A stretch of DNA of 64,000 bases from Aerobium sp039839275 (lineage in GTDB: Bacteria; Pseudomonadota; Alphaproteobacteria; Rhizobiales; Rhizobiaceae): contig NZ_JBDOQP010000004.1 of assembly GCF_039839275.1 (NCBI RefSeq), positions 458,242 to 522,241 of the forward strand. Direction: 5' to 3'. A model generated the notes under the pieces. That model was given only the letters and a program-made list of their open reading frames with translations. It ran no database searches and was not told where the DNA came from. The translations under genes and the position numbers were made by a program. How positions within the stretch are numbered: the stretch's first letter is position 1; the number at the start of each line of letters is the position of its first letter. Below are positions 32,954 to 42,250 of the stretch, piece by piece.

Positions 32954-33967
32954 ATGAATTCCATCACACGCAGGACATTTGGCGCTCTCGCCGCCGCTAC
33001 CATGCTGGTCTCTGCCAGCGCCGCCAGCGCGGAGCCGATCAAGGTCGGCATCCTGTCGCTGGTCTCGCACTCGCCGAGCATCATCGCGGAAGGCAAGGGC
33101 TATTTCGACGAGCAGGGGCTGGAAGTCGAGTTCGTGCCGTTCCAGGCGGCGCAGCCCATGGCAGTGGCGATTGCATCCGGTGACGTCGATTTCGGCATGA
33201 CCGCGATGACGGCCGGCCTTGTGAGCCTCGCCGAGAAGGGCGCCGTCAGGATCATCGGCGGCGCGCTGCAGGAGACACCCGAGATCGACGGTCAGAAGAT
33301 CCTGGTGTCCAAGGCTGCCCATGAAGCGGGCGTCACGTCGCCCGCCGACCTCGCCGGCAAGCGCTTCGGCATCACCACGGCCGGATCTTCCTTTCATTAC
33401 ATGGCGCACAAGATCGCCGACAAGGAGGGCTTCGAGCGTTCCGAGCTCGAACTCGTTCCGCTCAATGCTGTTCCGGCAGTGATCGCTTCGCTGAAGTCAG
33501 GGCAGATCGATGCCTGGTCGATCGTCCCGAACATTGCGGCCGGACTTACCAAGGGCGGCGATGTCTTCGAGATCGGCAAGGTGTCGGATTACGTCGACGG
33601 CTACCAGGTGACGACGATCTTCACCTCTGCGGACAACGTTGCGAACAATCGCGAGCTGGTCGAGAAGTACCTCGCCGCTCTCTCCAAGGGCGTGGCCGAC
33701 TACAATGCAGCCTTCGTCGACAAGACCATGTCCGACGAAGACAGCGCCGAGGTCGTCGGAATGATCCACGAATACATCTATTCCGACCGTCCGCTGGAAG
33801 CCGCCGACCCGGCAATCCGTGCCGGCGCGATGCGGATCAACGAGAACGCCAGGCTGAACGTCGCCAGCGTCGAGGATCAGCTCGAATGGTTTAAGTCGGA
33901 GAGCCTCGTGCCCGCGGAAGCATCGATGGAAAACCTCGTCGACACGAGCTTCGTCGAAACGTTCTGA
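32954..33967 (+). CDS. NMT1/SsuA-type ABC substrate-binding protein
   Basis: A 337-residue periplasmic binding protein with a signal peptide (MNSITRRTFGALAAA, an RR-containing start, then cleavage after ASA near residue 26) and the SsuA/ThiY fold: KVGILSLVSHSPSIIAEGKGYF and GDVDFGMTAM. It opens a transporter operon with an ATPase and one permease. Family ligands include sulfonates, taurine, pyrimidines and nitrate; which applies here is unknown. Confidence 0.85.
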   Translation: MNSITRRTFGALAAATMLVSASAASAEPIKVGILSLVSHSPSIIAEGKGYFDEQGLEVEFVPFQAAQPMAVAIASGDVDFGMTAMTAGLVSLAEKGAVRIIGGALQETPEIDGQKILVSKAAHEAGVTSPADLAGKRFGITTAGSSFHYMAHKIADKEGFERSELELVPLNAVPAVIASLKSGQIDAWSIVPNIAAGLTKGGDVFEIGKVSDYVDGYQVTTIFTSADNVANNRELVEKYLAALSKGVADYNAAFVDKTMSDEDSAEVVGMIHEYIYSDRPLEAADPAIRAGAMRINENARLNVASVEDQLEWFKSESLVPAEASMENLVDTSFVETF

Positions 33968-34024
33968 GTGAGCAGCGCCGGCCCCTTTTGCCGGGGCCGG
34001 CCCATCCTCGACAGGGGAATCAAC

Positions 34025-34795
34025 ATGGACATCGTGGTCGACAATCTGTCTCACCACTACGGTCAGACCGAGGTGCTGGATGGCATCAATTTCGAGCTGA
34101 AGGGCGGCGAGATCGTCTGCATCATCGGACCGTCCGGGTGTGGCAAGTCCACGCTCCTCCGGTTCATCGGCGGCCTTGAGCAGCCAAGCGCGGGACGCGT
34201 CCTGATCGCCGGAGCGCCGCCGGCGGATTCGCTCAACCCGCTCACCTACATCTTCCAGGACTTCGCTCTGCTGCCGTGGCGCACTGTCGAGGGCAATGTC
34301 AGCCTCGTGCTCGAGGACCACGGCATCAAGGGAGCGAAGGCCGACGCCGTCATCGACGACGTGCTTCGCCGCACCAAGCTGTCGGATTTCCGCAAGGCCC
34401 TGCCGCGGCAGCTTTCGGGCGGCATGAAGCAGCGAGTCGCGATTGCCCGCGCCTTGTCGGTGAACCCCGCCGTCATGCTGATGGACGAACCGCTGTCGGC
34501 ACTCGACAGCCAGACCCGCGAACTTCTGCTCGACGACCTGATCGAGTTGTGGACGCGCGAACGCTTCTCCGCTTGCTACGTGACGCATAACCTGGCGGAG
34601 GCCGTGCGGCTCGGCCACAAGATCATCGTCCTTTCACGACGTCCGGGGCGAATCCGTCAGATCGTTCGCATCGACATGCCGCTTGAGGAGCGCGTCGACA
34701 GACTGGCCGAACTCGAAGAGACCCAGCGTCATCTGTGGAACCTGATGCGCGACGAAGCCCGCGCCGCGGACATGGAGTTGTCGGATGTCGCTTGA
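34025..34795 (+). CDS. ABC transporter ATPase of the SsuB/TauB type
   Basis: A 256-residue nucleotide-binding subunit with Walker A GPSGCGKST, a Q-loop in YIFQDFALLPW, signature LSGGM and Walker B VMLMDEPLSALD. It overlaps the permease gene by 11 bp and energises uptake with the binding protein at 32954-33967. Confidence 0.92.
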   Translation: MDIVVDNLSHHYGQTEVLDGINFELKGGEIVCIIGPSGCGKSTLLRFIGGLEQPSAGRVLIAGAPPADSLNPLTYIFQDFALLPWRTVEGNVSLVLEDHGIKGAKADAVIDDVLRRTKLSDFRKALPRQLSGGMKQRVAIARALSVNPAVMLMDEPLSALDSQTRELLLDDLIELWTRERFSACYVTHNLAEAVRLGHKIIVLSRRPGRIRQIVRIDMPLEERVDRLAELEETQRHLWNLMRDEARAADMELSDVA

Positions 34796-35639
34796 GACGG
34801 TCAATACGGTGCACGCCACCTCGTTGCAGCAGGAGACCATCGTTCCGCCGGCCGATGCCCGTCCGGTGCCGTTTCGCGGCGGCGGCTTCAGGGTCCGGAA
34901 ATTCCGCCTCATCTCGCCGATCGTCTTCATCGTCCTGATCGGACTGTGGGAACTTGGCTCGCAGACGGGCTTCATCAGCTCGATCGCCCTGCCTGCGCCG
35001 TCGGAGGCGTTCAGCGCGTTCCAGGACCTGGTGCGGACCGGCATGCTCTGGACGCATCTGAGCGCCAGCCTCTATCGGCTCTCGGTCGGCTGGATCTTCG
35101 GGTCCGCGCTCGGTGTCGCGGTCGGACTGATGATCGGCCTGTTCTCGCTGTCGCGCGCTGGCCTGCTGCCGATCGTCTCGGCGCTGTTCCCGATCCCGAA
35201 GATCGCGCTGCTGCCGTTGTTCATCGTCTGGTTCGGCATCGGCGAGGGTTCCAAGGTGGCGACGATCCTGTTCGGCACCTTCTTCCCGACTGTCATCGCC
35301 ACCTATGGCGGCGTGGACAATGTCGACCGCAACCTGATCCGCATGGGCCAGTCATTCGGGCTTTCGTGGCTGTCGATTGTTCGCAAGATCATCATTCCCG
35401 GCGCACTGCCGGCGATCCTGTCGGGGTTCCGCATCTCGGCATCGATCGCGATCGTGCTTCTCGTCGCAGCGGAAATGATCGGCGCCCAGCATGGTATTGG
35501 CGCCTATATCCTCATGGCCGGGGCACTGTTCGCCACGGACCAGTTGATAGCGGGTGTTGCCATGCTGTCGGTTCTCGGGCTCACCGTCGGATGGCTGATC
35601 GGCAAGGCCGAGCAGTATTTTCTCGACTGGCGCACATGA
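34785..35639 (+). CDS. ABC transporter permease of the SsuC/TauC type
   Basis: A 284-residue membrane protein with about six helices and the BPD_transp_1 coupling segment (EGSKVATILFGTFFPT and the later SFGLSWLSIVRKIIIPGALP). It has a long N-terminal cytoplasmic tail before the first helix at about residue 40. The next gene begins 10 bp after the stop and is probably in the same operon. Confidence 0.92.
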   Translation: MSLETVNTVHATSLQQETIVPPADARPVPFRGGGFRVRKFRLISPIVFIVLIGLWELGSQTGFISSIALPAPSEAFSAFQDLVRTGMLWTHLSASLYRLSVGWIFGSALGVAVGLMIGLFSLSRAGLLPIVSALFPIPKIALLPLFIVWFGIGEGSKVATILFGTFFPTVIATYGGVDNVDRNLIRMGQSFGLSWLSIVRKIIIPGALPAILSGFRISASIAIVLLVAAEMIGAQHGIGAYILMAGALFATDQLIAGVAMLSVLGLTVGWLIGKAEQYFLDWRT

Positions 35640-35649
35640 CGGCAAAGCC

Positions 35650-36921
35650 ATGACCAAACGCTTCGAGGCCGATTATGACGTGGCCGTGTGCGGCGGCGGC
35701 GCGGCCGGCGTGGCGGCCGCCATCGGCGCGGCGAAGGCAGGCGCCAAGGTCTGCCTCGTGGAGAAATATGGCTTTCTCGGCGGCGCGGCGACGACCTCGC
35801 AAGTCTATGCCTATTGCGGACTGTTCCAGCAGGGCAAAGAACCAACGCGTGCAGTCGCGGGGGTCGGGGTCGAGGTGATTGACGAATTAAGGCGGCATGG
35901 CCTCGATGGCCAAGCCTACCGCTCGGAGACCACCGGCAACTGGATCGTGCTGCTCGACGGCGAAGTGCTCAAATTCGCCCTCGACAACCTCGTTCGCCGG
36001 TATGACATCGACGTCAAGCTGCATACCCGCGTCGCATCCGTTGCACGCACCGCCGACCGGCTGGAGGCGATCACCCTTGCCGGCATGGATGGGCGCACCC
36101 GCGTGGCAGCGGAAGCCTTCGTCGATGCCAGCGGCGACGCCAATCTCGCCATGCTGGCCGGCGTCCCTTTTCGCGTCGGCGACAGCGAGGGCAAGCTGCA
36201 GGCGTTGACCATGCCCATCCGCGTCGGTGGCATTGCGGCAGACCTCAAAATAGACCGCGCGGCGTTGAAGGCTGTGATCGCGCGCTACAACGAAAACGGT
36301 CGCTATCCGATCCAACGGACCGACGGTGGCATCGTCATCCGCCTGCCGCTCTCGCATGACATGTGGTGGATGACGGTCGACGTGCCGTTGCCGGACCTGT
36401 CTTCCGAAAGCTTCACCGCTGCGGAGATGGAAGCACGCGCACGGGCAAACGATTATGTTGCTGTTCTCAAGCGTGAACTGCCCGGCTTCGAACGCGCCTA
36501 TCTGGTGGCGACCGGCCCGCAGATCGGCGTGCGCGAGACCCGCCATCCCGCCGCGCGCTACGAAATGACCGGCGAAGACGTCGTGCTAGGACGTCTGCGC
36601 GACGATGGCATTGCGCGGGCCGCGTGGCCGATCGAGCTGCATGGCGAGGCGGGCAAGCCAAGTTATACGTCGATCGGCGGCAGCGGCTATTGTCACGTGC
36701 CCTACGACTCGATTCGTGCAAAGGGGCTGGACAATCTCTGGTATGGCGGTCGTGTCATCGGCGCCGACGCACAAGCCTATGGATCGATCCGCGTGATGGG
36801 CACCGCATTTGCGACGGGCCAGGCGGCCGGCGTTGCGGCGGCTGATCACGTTGACGCTGGGCACCGCACCAACCTCGATCGCATCCAGGCGCTGCTGCGC
36901 GAGCAGGGCGCTCTCGTCTAG
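35650..36921 (+). CDS. FAD-dependent oxidoreductase (FAD_oxidored family)
   Basis: A 423-residue flavoprotein with the N-terminal dinucleotide motif VAVCGGGAAGVAAA and a second family region, GFLGGAATTSQVYAYCG. The C-terminal part has LWYGGRVIGADAQAYGSIRVMGTAFATGQAAG, where the flavin is closed in. The substrate is unknown. Cotranscription with a nitrogen or sulfur compound transporter suggests oxidation of the imported molecule. Confidence 0.8.
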   Translation: MTKRFEADYDVAVCGGGAAGVAAAIGAAKAGAKVCLVEKYGFLGGAATTSQVYAYCGLFQQGKEPTRAVAGVGVEVIDELRRHGLDGQAYRSETTGNWIVLLDGEVLKFALDNLVRRYDIDVKLHTRVASVARTADRLEAITLAGMDGRTRVAAEAFVDASGDANLAMLAGVPFRVGDSEGKLQALTMPIRVGGIAADLKIDRAALKAVIARYNENGRYPIQRTDGGIVIRLPLSHDMWWMTVDVPLPDLSSESFTAAEMEARARANDYVAVLKRELPGFERAYLVATGPQIGVRETRHPAARYEMTGEDVVLGRLRDDGIARAAWPIELHGEAGKPSYTSIGGSGYCHVPYDSIRAKGLDNLWYGGRVIGADAQAYGSIRVMGTAFATGQAAGVAAADHVDAGHRTNLDRIQALLREQGALV

Positions 36922-37028
36922 CCGGACCTGCAAACTGCCGAAAGATGTTGTACATTCGCCTTGATTGCGAAACAGATGTTCAATAGTGATAGACTCCACG
37001 GCTGACAGCCGTTCGGAGGAAACACGTC

Positions 37029-38351
37029 ATGAGCATCAACGTCGCCCCAACGGGGCTCGCCCGCGATCTTCAGGAACGCGCGAAATCTGGCAAGCCGATC
37101 CGCATCGGCCTCATCGGCTCCGGCGAGATGGGAACCGACATCGTCACCCGCGTCGCCCATATGGATGGCATCGAGATCGGCGCAATCTGCGAACTCAACC
37201 TGCCGAACGCCGTCAAGGCGGTCGACATCGCCTACCAGGAAAAGGGCCACGCACGCGAGGCGGGCAACGCTTCAGCCGTCACCGAAGCGATGGAAGCCGG
37301 AAAGATCGCCGTCACCGGCGACGCCGACCTCGTCTTCGGCAACGATTTGATCGACGTCGTCATCGACGCCACCGGCGTACCGGCCGTCGGTGCCGAGATA
37401 GGCCTCCATGCGATGGAGCACGGCAAGCATCTCGTGATGATGAATGTCGAGGCCGACGTGACCATCGGTGCCTACCTCAAGAGCGAGGCCGACCGGCTCG
37501 GTGTCGTCTATTCGCTCGGTGCCGGCGACGAGCCTTCGTCCTGCATGGAACTGATCGAGTTTGTCTCTGCGATGGGTCATCCGATCGTTGCCGCCGGCAA
37601 AGGCAAGAACAATCCGCTCAACATCGATGCGACCCCGCCCGCCTATGAAGAGGAAGCGGCGCGCCGCCACATGAATGTGCGCATGCTGGTCGAGTTCGTC
37701 GACGGCTCAAAGACCATGGTGGAGATGGCGGCAATCGCCAACGCGACGGGCCTGGTGCCGGACAAGCCGGGCATGCACGGTCCAGCCGCAACGCTCGACC
37801 AACTGGCGACCACACTGGTACCGGAGAAGGATGGCGGCGTGCTGTCGAAGGTCGGCGTCGTCGATTATTCGATCGGCAAGGGCGTCGCGCCAGGCGTTTT
37901 CGTCGTCGCCGATATGTCGCATCCGCGCATAAGCGAGCGTATGGAAGACCTCAAGATGGGGAAGGGCCCATACTTCACCTTCCATCGTCCCTATCACCTG
38001 ACCAGCCTGGAAGTCCCGCTGACCTGCGCCCGCGCCGTGCTCTACGGCAAGGCCGACATGGTGCCGCTGTCGAAGCCGGTGGCGGAAGTCTGCGCCGTGG
38101 CCAAGAAGGACATGCAGCCCGGCGAGGCGCTCGATGCGATCGGCGAATATTGTTACCGGGCATGGATCATGACGGCTTCCGAAGCGCGTTCGGCCAAGGC
38201 CATCCCCTGCGGCCTGCTGCAGGGTGGCTCGGTCACCGCGCCGATCAGGAAGGGCGAACTCATCACCTATGCAAATGCGGCTCCGGCGCCGGGCTCGAAG
38301 ATCGCCGAGCTGCGCGCCCGCCAGGACCGGCTCGTCTACGGGGACGCCTGA
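37029..38351 (+). CDS. SAF-domain NAD(P)-dependent dehydrogenase (homoserine-dehydrogenase-like)
   Basis: A 440-residue protein with an N-terminal Rossmann domain (IGLIGSGEMGTDI near residue 27) and a homoserine-dehydrogenase-like core (ATGVPAVGAEIGLHA, GAGDEPSSCMELIEF). The C-terminal ~90 residues form a SAF domain (PIRKGELITYANAAP). It is a catabolic paralogue rather than the biosynthetic enzyme. A strong GGAGG site precedes the ATG, and E1alpha of a 2-oxoacid dehydrogenase starts 3 bp after its stop, so its product is probably fed to that complex. Confidence 0.82.
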   Translation: MSINVAPTGLARDLQERAKSGKPIRIGLIGSGEMGTDIVTRVAHMDGIEIGAICELNLPNAVKAVDIAYQEKGHAREAGNASAVTEAMEAGKIAVTGDADLVFGNDLIDVVIDATGVPAVGAEIGLHAMEHGKHLVMMNVEADVTIGAYLKSEADRLGVVYSLGAGDEPSSCMELIEFVSAMGHPIVAAGKGKNNPLNIDATPPAYEEEAARRHMNVRMLVEFVDGSKTMVEMAAIANATGLVPDKPGMHGPAATLDQLATTLVPEKDGGVLSKVGVVDYSIGKGVAPGVFVVADMSHPRISERMEDLKMGKGPYFTFHRPYHLTSLEVPLTCARAVLYGKADMVPLSKPVAEVCAVAKKDMQPGEALDAIGEYCYRAWIMTASEARSAKAIPCGLLQGGSVTAPIRKGELITYANAAPAPGSKIAELRARQDRLVYGDA

Positions 38352-38353
38352 CC

Positions 38354-39391
38354 ATGACGGCAGCACGGAAAAAGCCCACCAGCAAACAGACCCTCGCCAA
38401 CCTTCCGTTCGCATACCGGCAGTATGACGCGGCGGCGCTGCGCGAGGCACTGCGCAAGATGTATCTGATCCGCCGTTTCGAGGAAGGCGCTGAAGACTCC
38501 TACACGCGCGGATTGATCCACGGCACGATGCACCTGTCGATCGGCCAGGAGGCAAGCGCAATGGGCATCTGCATGCCGCTGGAGACCGCCGACCAGATCA
38601 CCTCGACCCATCGCGGCCATGGCCACAGCATCGCCAAGGGCGCCGACGTCAAGCGCATGTTCGCCGAGTTCTTCGGCAAGACCACCGGCTATTGCAAGGG
38701 CCGGGGCGGCTCCATGCACATCGCCGACGTGGCCGGCGGCAATCTCGGCGCAAACGGCATCGTCGGCGGCGGCATTCCCATCGCTGTGGGGGCAGCGCTG
38801 ACGGCGAAAAAAATGAAGACCGGCAATGTCGTCATCTCGTTCTTCGGCGACGGGGCCAACAACGAAGGCGCTTTCCACGAGGCTCTGAACATGGCCTCGG
38901 TCTGGAAGCTGCCGGTCATCTTCGTCTGCGAGAACAACGGCTACGGCATGTCCACGTCGACGGAACGGTCGACGGCGGTGAAGAACATTGCCGACCGGGC
39001 CGCCGCATATTCGATGCCGGGTGTCATCGTCGACGGTAACAATTTCAGCCAGGTCGCCGAGGCGTCCCATGAGGCGGTCGAGCGCGCGCGCGCCGGGGAT
39101 GGCCCGACGCTCATCGAATCCAAGACCTACCGCTATCGTGGACACTCCAAGAGCGATCGCAATCGTTATCGCACCAAGGAGGAAATCGAGGATTGGATGA
39201 CCAACCGCGATCCGATCATCCTGTTCGAGAGCGAGATGAAGGAATTCGGCATCATCGATGACGCCGGCATCGAGGCAATCCGCGAGGACGTGAAGCGCGA
39301 GATCGCGGAAGGCATCGAATTCGCCAAGACCAGCCCCGCGCCGGATGTCGCCGACGTCGCCCGGTACGTTTATACCGAGGAGCAGGCGTGA
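38354..39391 (+). CDS. TPP-dependent 2-oxoacid/acetoin dehydrogenase E1 alpha
   Basis: A 345-residue E1 alpha subunit. The thiamine-diphosphate motif is GDGANNEGAFHEALNMASVW, the substrate region shows HRGHGHSIAKG and GKGRGGSMH-like GYCKGRGGSMHIA, and the phosphorylation-loop-type segment YRYRGHSKSD is present. With E1 beta it decarboxylates a 2-oxo acid or acetoin and passes the acyl group to E2 lipoate. The substrate is not decided by sequence. It is coupled to the SAF dehydrogenase and to E1 beta. Confidence 0.88.
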   Translation: MTAARKKPTSKQTLANLPFAYRQYDAAALREALRKMYLIRRFEEGAEDSYTRGLIHGTMHLSIGQEASAMGICMPLETADQITSTHRGHGHSIAKGADVKRMFAEFFGKTTGYCKGRGGSMHIADVAGGNLGANGIVGGGIPIAVGAALTAKKMKTGNVVISFFGDGANNEGAFHEALNMASVWKLPVIFVCENNGYGMSTSTERSTAVKNIADRAAAYSMPGVIVDGNNFSQVAEASHEAVERARAGDGPTLIESKTYRYRGHSKSDRNRYRTKEEIEDWMTNRDPIILFESEMKEFGIIDDAGIEAIREDVKREIAEGIEFAKTSPAPDVADVARYVYTEEQA

Positions 39392-40389
39392 TGGATGCCA
39401 CCCCACGCGAACTGAGCTACGCGCAGGCGATACAGGAAGCCATGGCCATCGCCATGGAGGCTGACGAACGTGTCTTCCTGATGGGCGAGGACATCGGCGT
39501 CTATGGGGGAGCGTTCCAGGTAACCGGCGATCTTGTCGAGCGCTTCGGACCCGATCGTGTCATGGATACGCCAATCTCCGAACTTGGCGGCGCCGGCGTC
39601 GCGGTGGGCGCGGCAATGACCGGCATGCGGCCGATCTTCGAGTTCCAGTTCTCCGATTTTGCCACGCTGGCGATGGAGCAGATCGTCAACCAGGCCGCCA
39701 AGATGCGCTTCATGCTCGGCGGCGAGGTCTCTGTGCCGCTCGTCATGCGTTTTCCGGCGGGCTCGGGGACCGGCGCGGCCGCGCAGCACAGCCAGAGCCT
39801 CGAAGCCTGGCTCGGCCACGTCCCGGGGCTCAAGGTGATCCAACCGGCAACGCCGCATGATGCGAAGGGCATGCTGCTTGCCGCCATTGCCGACCCCGAC
39901 CCGGTGATGATCTTCGAGCACAAGCTTCTCTACAAGATGAAGGGTCCGGTCCCAGAGGGCCACTATACCGTGCCGATCGGCAAGGCGGAGGTACGTCGCG
40001 AGGGCCGGGACGTCACCGTCGTCGCCACCTCGATCATGGTGCACAAGGCGCTCGAAGCCGCGGAACTGCTTGCCGGCGAGGGCATCGACCTTGAGGTGAT
40101 CGATCTCAAGACGATCCGTCCGCTCGACCGTCAAACGATCATCGACAGCGTCAAGAAGACGTCGCGGCTGATCAGCGTCCATGAATCCGTCAAGACGCTC
40201 GGCATCGGAGCAGAGATCTCGGCCACGATCGCGGAAAGCGACGCATTCGATTTTCTAGACGCGCCGATCGTGCGCCTCGGTGGCGCGGAAACACCGATCC
40301 CATACAATCCTGAACTGGAGAAGGCGGTCGTACCTCAGGTGCCCGACATCGTCACCGCCGCGCGCGACCTCGTGAAAGGGAGGCGCTGA
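39391..40389 (+). CDS. 2-oxoacid/acetoin dehydrogenase E1 beta
   Basis: A 332-residue E1 beta subunit with MGEDIGVYGGAFQVT, the GMRPIFEFQFSDF segment and the HSQSLEAWLGHVPGLKV region typical of the family. ATG 39391 overlaps the E1 alpha stop by one base; a GTG three bases earlier is an alternative. It pairs with E1 alpha in a heterotetramer. Confidence 0.92.
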   Translation: MDATPRELSYAQAIQEAMAIAMEADERVFLMGEDIGVYGGAFQVTGDLVERFGPDRVMDTPISELGGAGVAVGAAMTGMRPIFEFQFSDFATLAMEQIVNQAAKMRFMLGGEVSVPLVMRFPAGSGTGAAAQHSQSLEAWLGHVPGLKVIQPATPHDAKGMLLAAIADPDPVMIFEHKLLYKMKGPVPEGHYTVPIGKAEVRREGRDVTVVATSIMVHKALEAAELLAGEGIDLEVIDLKTIRPLDRQTIIDSVKKTSRLISVHESVKTLGIGAEISATIAESDAFDFLDAPIVRLGGAETPIPYNPELEKAVVPQVPDIVTAARDLVKGRR

Positions 40390-40392
40390 ACC

Positions 40393-41796
40393 ATGCCGGT
40401 CGAGGTCATTCTTCCAAAGGTCGATATGGACATGGCGACCGGCCGGATTACCCGCTGGTATGCCGAGGAAGGCGCTGTCGTCAAACAGGGCGACGTGCTG
40501 TTTGAAATCGAGACCGACAAGGCCGCGATGGAAATTGACGCACCAGCCAGCGGTACGGTGCGCGCCATCACGGGTGCGGTAGGTGTGGATATCCCCGTCG
40601 GCGAGCCCGTGGCCTGGATCTACGCTGAGGGCGAGGATGCGGGAACAATACCTGACAAGCCCGCGGCAGGTTCCTCATCTCGTGCCGAACCATCGGCCAG
40701 CGAGCAGGAGGCGAAGGAAAACGCCGATGTTGTCGCCGTGCAGGGAAAGAACAAGGCTGAGGAACAACGTCCGGACGGGCAGGTCCGCGCGACCCCCCTC
40801 GCCCGCCGCATCGCGAAGGATTCCGGCGTCGACATTGCCGGCATTGCGGGCTCGGGTCCTAGAGGGCGTGTGGTCAGGGCGGATGTGGATGCAGCCATTG
40901 CCGGCGGCACACCGCCCTCTGGCCTGCCGGCCATCTCCCCCTCAGGGGGGGAGATCAGACAATCGCCGACGTCAGAACTGCCAATCTCCGCCCTTGAGGG
41001 GGAGATGGCCGGCAGGCCAGAGGGGGGTATTTCCCACCCGAAGCCAATGTCCGACGATACGGGGCTGAAACTGTTCGAGGAAGGCTCCTACGAACTCGTG
41101 CCGCATGACGCGATGCGCAGGACCATCGCGCGCAGGCTGGTCGAGGCGAAGTCGACGATCCCGCATTTCTATCTCACCCTCGACTGCGAGATCGACGCGC
41201 TGCTGGCGCTGCGCAAGCAGCTCAACGATGCCGCTCCCAAGGTCAAGTCAGACAAGGGCGAGGAGCCGGCCTACAAGCTGTCGGTCAACGACTTGGTCAT
41301 CAAGGCGATGGCGGTGGCGCTCAGGGCCGTGCCCGACGCCAACGCGTCGTGGACCGAAGGCGGCATGCTCAAACACAAGCATGCCGACGTCGGCGTTGCC
41401 GTGTCGATCCCGGGCGGGCTGATCACGCCGATCGTGCGCAAGGCCGACGAAAAGACGCTGTCGGTCATCTCCAACGAGATGAAGGACCTGGCGATGCGTG
41501 CGCGAAACCGCAAGCTGAAGCCGGAGGAATACCAGGGCGGCACAACGGCGGTCTCCAATCTCGGCATGTTCGGCATCAAGGATTTCGCCGCCGTCATCAA
41601 CCCGCCGCATGCGACGATCCTGGCGGTCGGCGCGGGCGAGGAGCGGGCGGTGGTCAAGGGCGGGCAGGTGGTCGTTGCCAATGTGATGTCGGTGACGCTG
41701 TCGACCGACCATCGCGCCGTCGACGGCGCGCTCGGCGCCGAACTGCTCGCCGCCTTCAAGCGCGCGATCGAAAACCCGCTGACGATGCTGGTGTAG
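40393..41796 (+). CDS. Dihydrolipoamide acyltransferase E2 with a repeat-encoded linker
   Basis: A 467-residue E2 protein. Residues 1-80 form a lipoyl domain with the lipoylated lysine K43 in IETDKAAMEI. A peripheral-subunit binding domain follows (RATPLARRIAKDSG and GSGPRGRVVRADV), and then the catalytic domain, ending with the active-site motif TDHRAVDG near residue 438. The linker before the catalytic domain carries an in-frame palindromic repeat (40915-41024), giving a Pro/Gly/Ser-rich segment that keeps the frame open. No E3 (dihydrolipoamide dehydrogenase) gene is nearby, so the complex probably borrows one. Confidence 0.92.
   Translation: MPVEVILPKVDMDMATGRITRWYAEEGAVVKQGDVLFEIETDKAAMEIDAPASGTVRAITGAVGVDIPVGEPVAWIYAEGEDAGTIPDKPAAGSSSRAEPSASEQEAKENADVVAVQGKNKAEEQRPDGQVRATPLARRIAKDSGVDIAGIAGSGPRGRVVRADVDAAIAGGTPPSGLPAISPSGGEIRQSPTSELPISALEGEMAGRPEGGISHPKPMSDDTGLKLFEEGSYELVPHDAMRRTIARRLVEAKSTIPHFYLTLDCEIDALLALRKQLNDAAPKVKSDKGEEPAYKLSVNDLVIKAMAVALRAVPDANASWTEGGMLKHKHADVGVAVSIPGGLITPIVRKADEKTLSVISNEMKDLAMRARNRKLKPEEYQGGTTAVSNLGMFGIKDFAAVINPPHATILAVGAGEERAVVKGGQVVVANVMSVTLSTDHRAVDGALGAELLAAFKRAIENPLTMLV
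40915..41024. repeat. Palindromic repeat element with perfect 30-bp arms inside the E2 coding sequence
   Basis: Bases 40915-40944 and 40995-41024 are exact inverted copies of 30 bp separated by 50 bp. The arms are rich in CCCTCTGGCC and CTCCCCC-type runs. The sequence looks like the short palindromic repeats spread through rhizobial genomes, usually between genes. This copy lies inside an ORF, in frame, between the subunit-binding and catalytic domains of E2. Family membership is inferred from form, and only one copy was noticed in the window. Confidence 0.8.
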
Positions 41797-41881
41797 GCAC
41801 GAGTCAGTTGCCTGAAGTCGCGCACGGGCGCATGATGTTTCTGTCGGCGGAGAGCCGGCAAAGCACTGGAAGGACGCTGCG

Positions 41882-42250
41882 ATGTCCGAATTTACCCCCC
41901 CTGACATGCGATCGCTGCTCGGCAAGGTGATGAAGGCCTCGCCGACCGATATCAAGTTCATGGCGCAGCGGTTGCACGATCATGCGTTCGAGCCGCGCAT
42001 GTCGGCGGAAGCCACGCGCGCGTTCGCACGCGAACTCGGCCATGAGGACCTCAAGGCATTTTGCCTGGCGATCGGCCTGCCGGCGCACGTTGCCGAACGA
42101 TGGGACAGGTTCGGCCTGTCGGCCGAAATAATGCACGTCCTGACCTTCATGCTGGCTGAGCGGCAACGATTGGTCGAGGCGATCGACGAGTTCGAGGCCA
42201 ACACGCATGTCGGCGTCGACGATTTCCTGCGCGAGCGCGGCCTGCTCTAG
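41882..42250 (+). CDS. Conserved hypothetical protein
   Basis: A 122-residue, mostly helical protein without signal peptide or membrane segment. The sequence is rich in charged helices (MSAEATRAFARELG, IMHVLTFMLAERQRLVEAIDEFE). It lies 85 bp after E2 in the same direction and its end overlaps the convergent SorC gene by 4 bp. No family is recognised. It may be the last gene of the dehydrogenase operon. Confidence 0.6.
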   Translation: MSEFTPPDMRSLLGKVMKASPTDIKFMAQRLHDHAFEPRMSAEATRAFARELGHEDLKAFCLAIGLPAHVAERWDRFGLSAEIMHVLTFMLAERQRLVEAIDEFEANTHVGVDDFLRERGLL

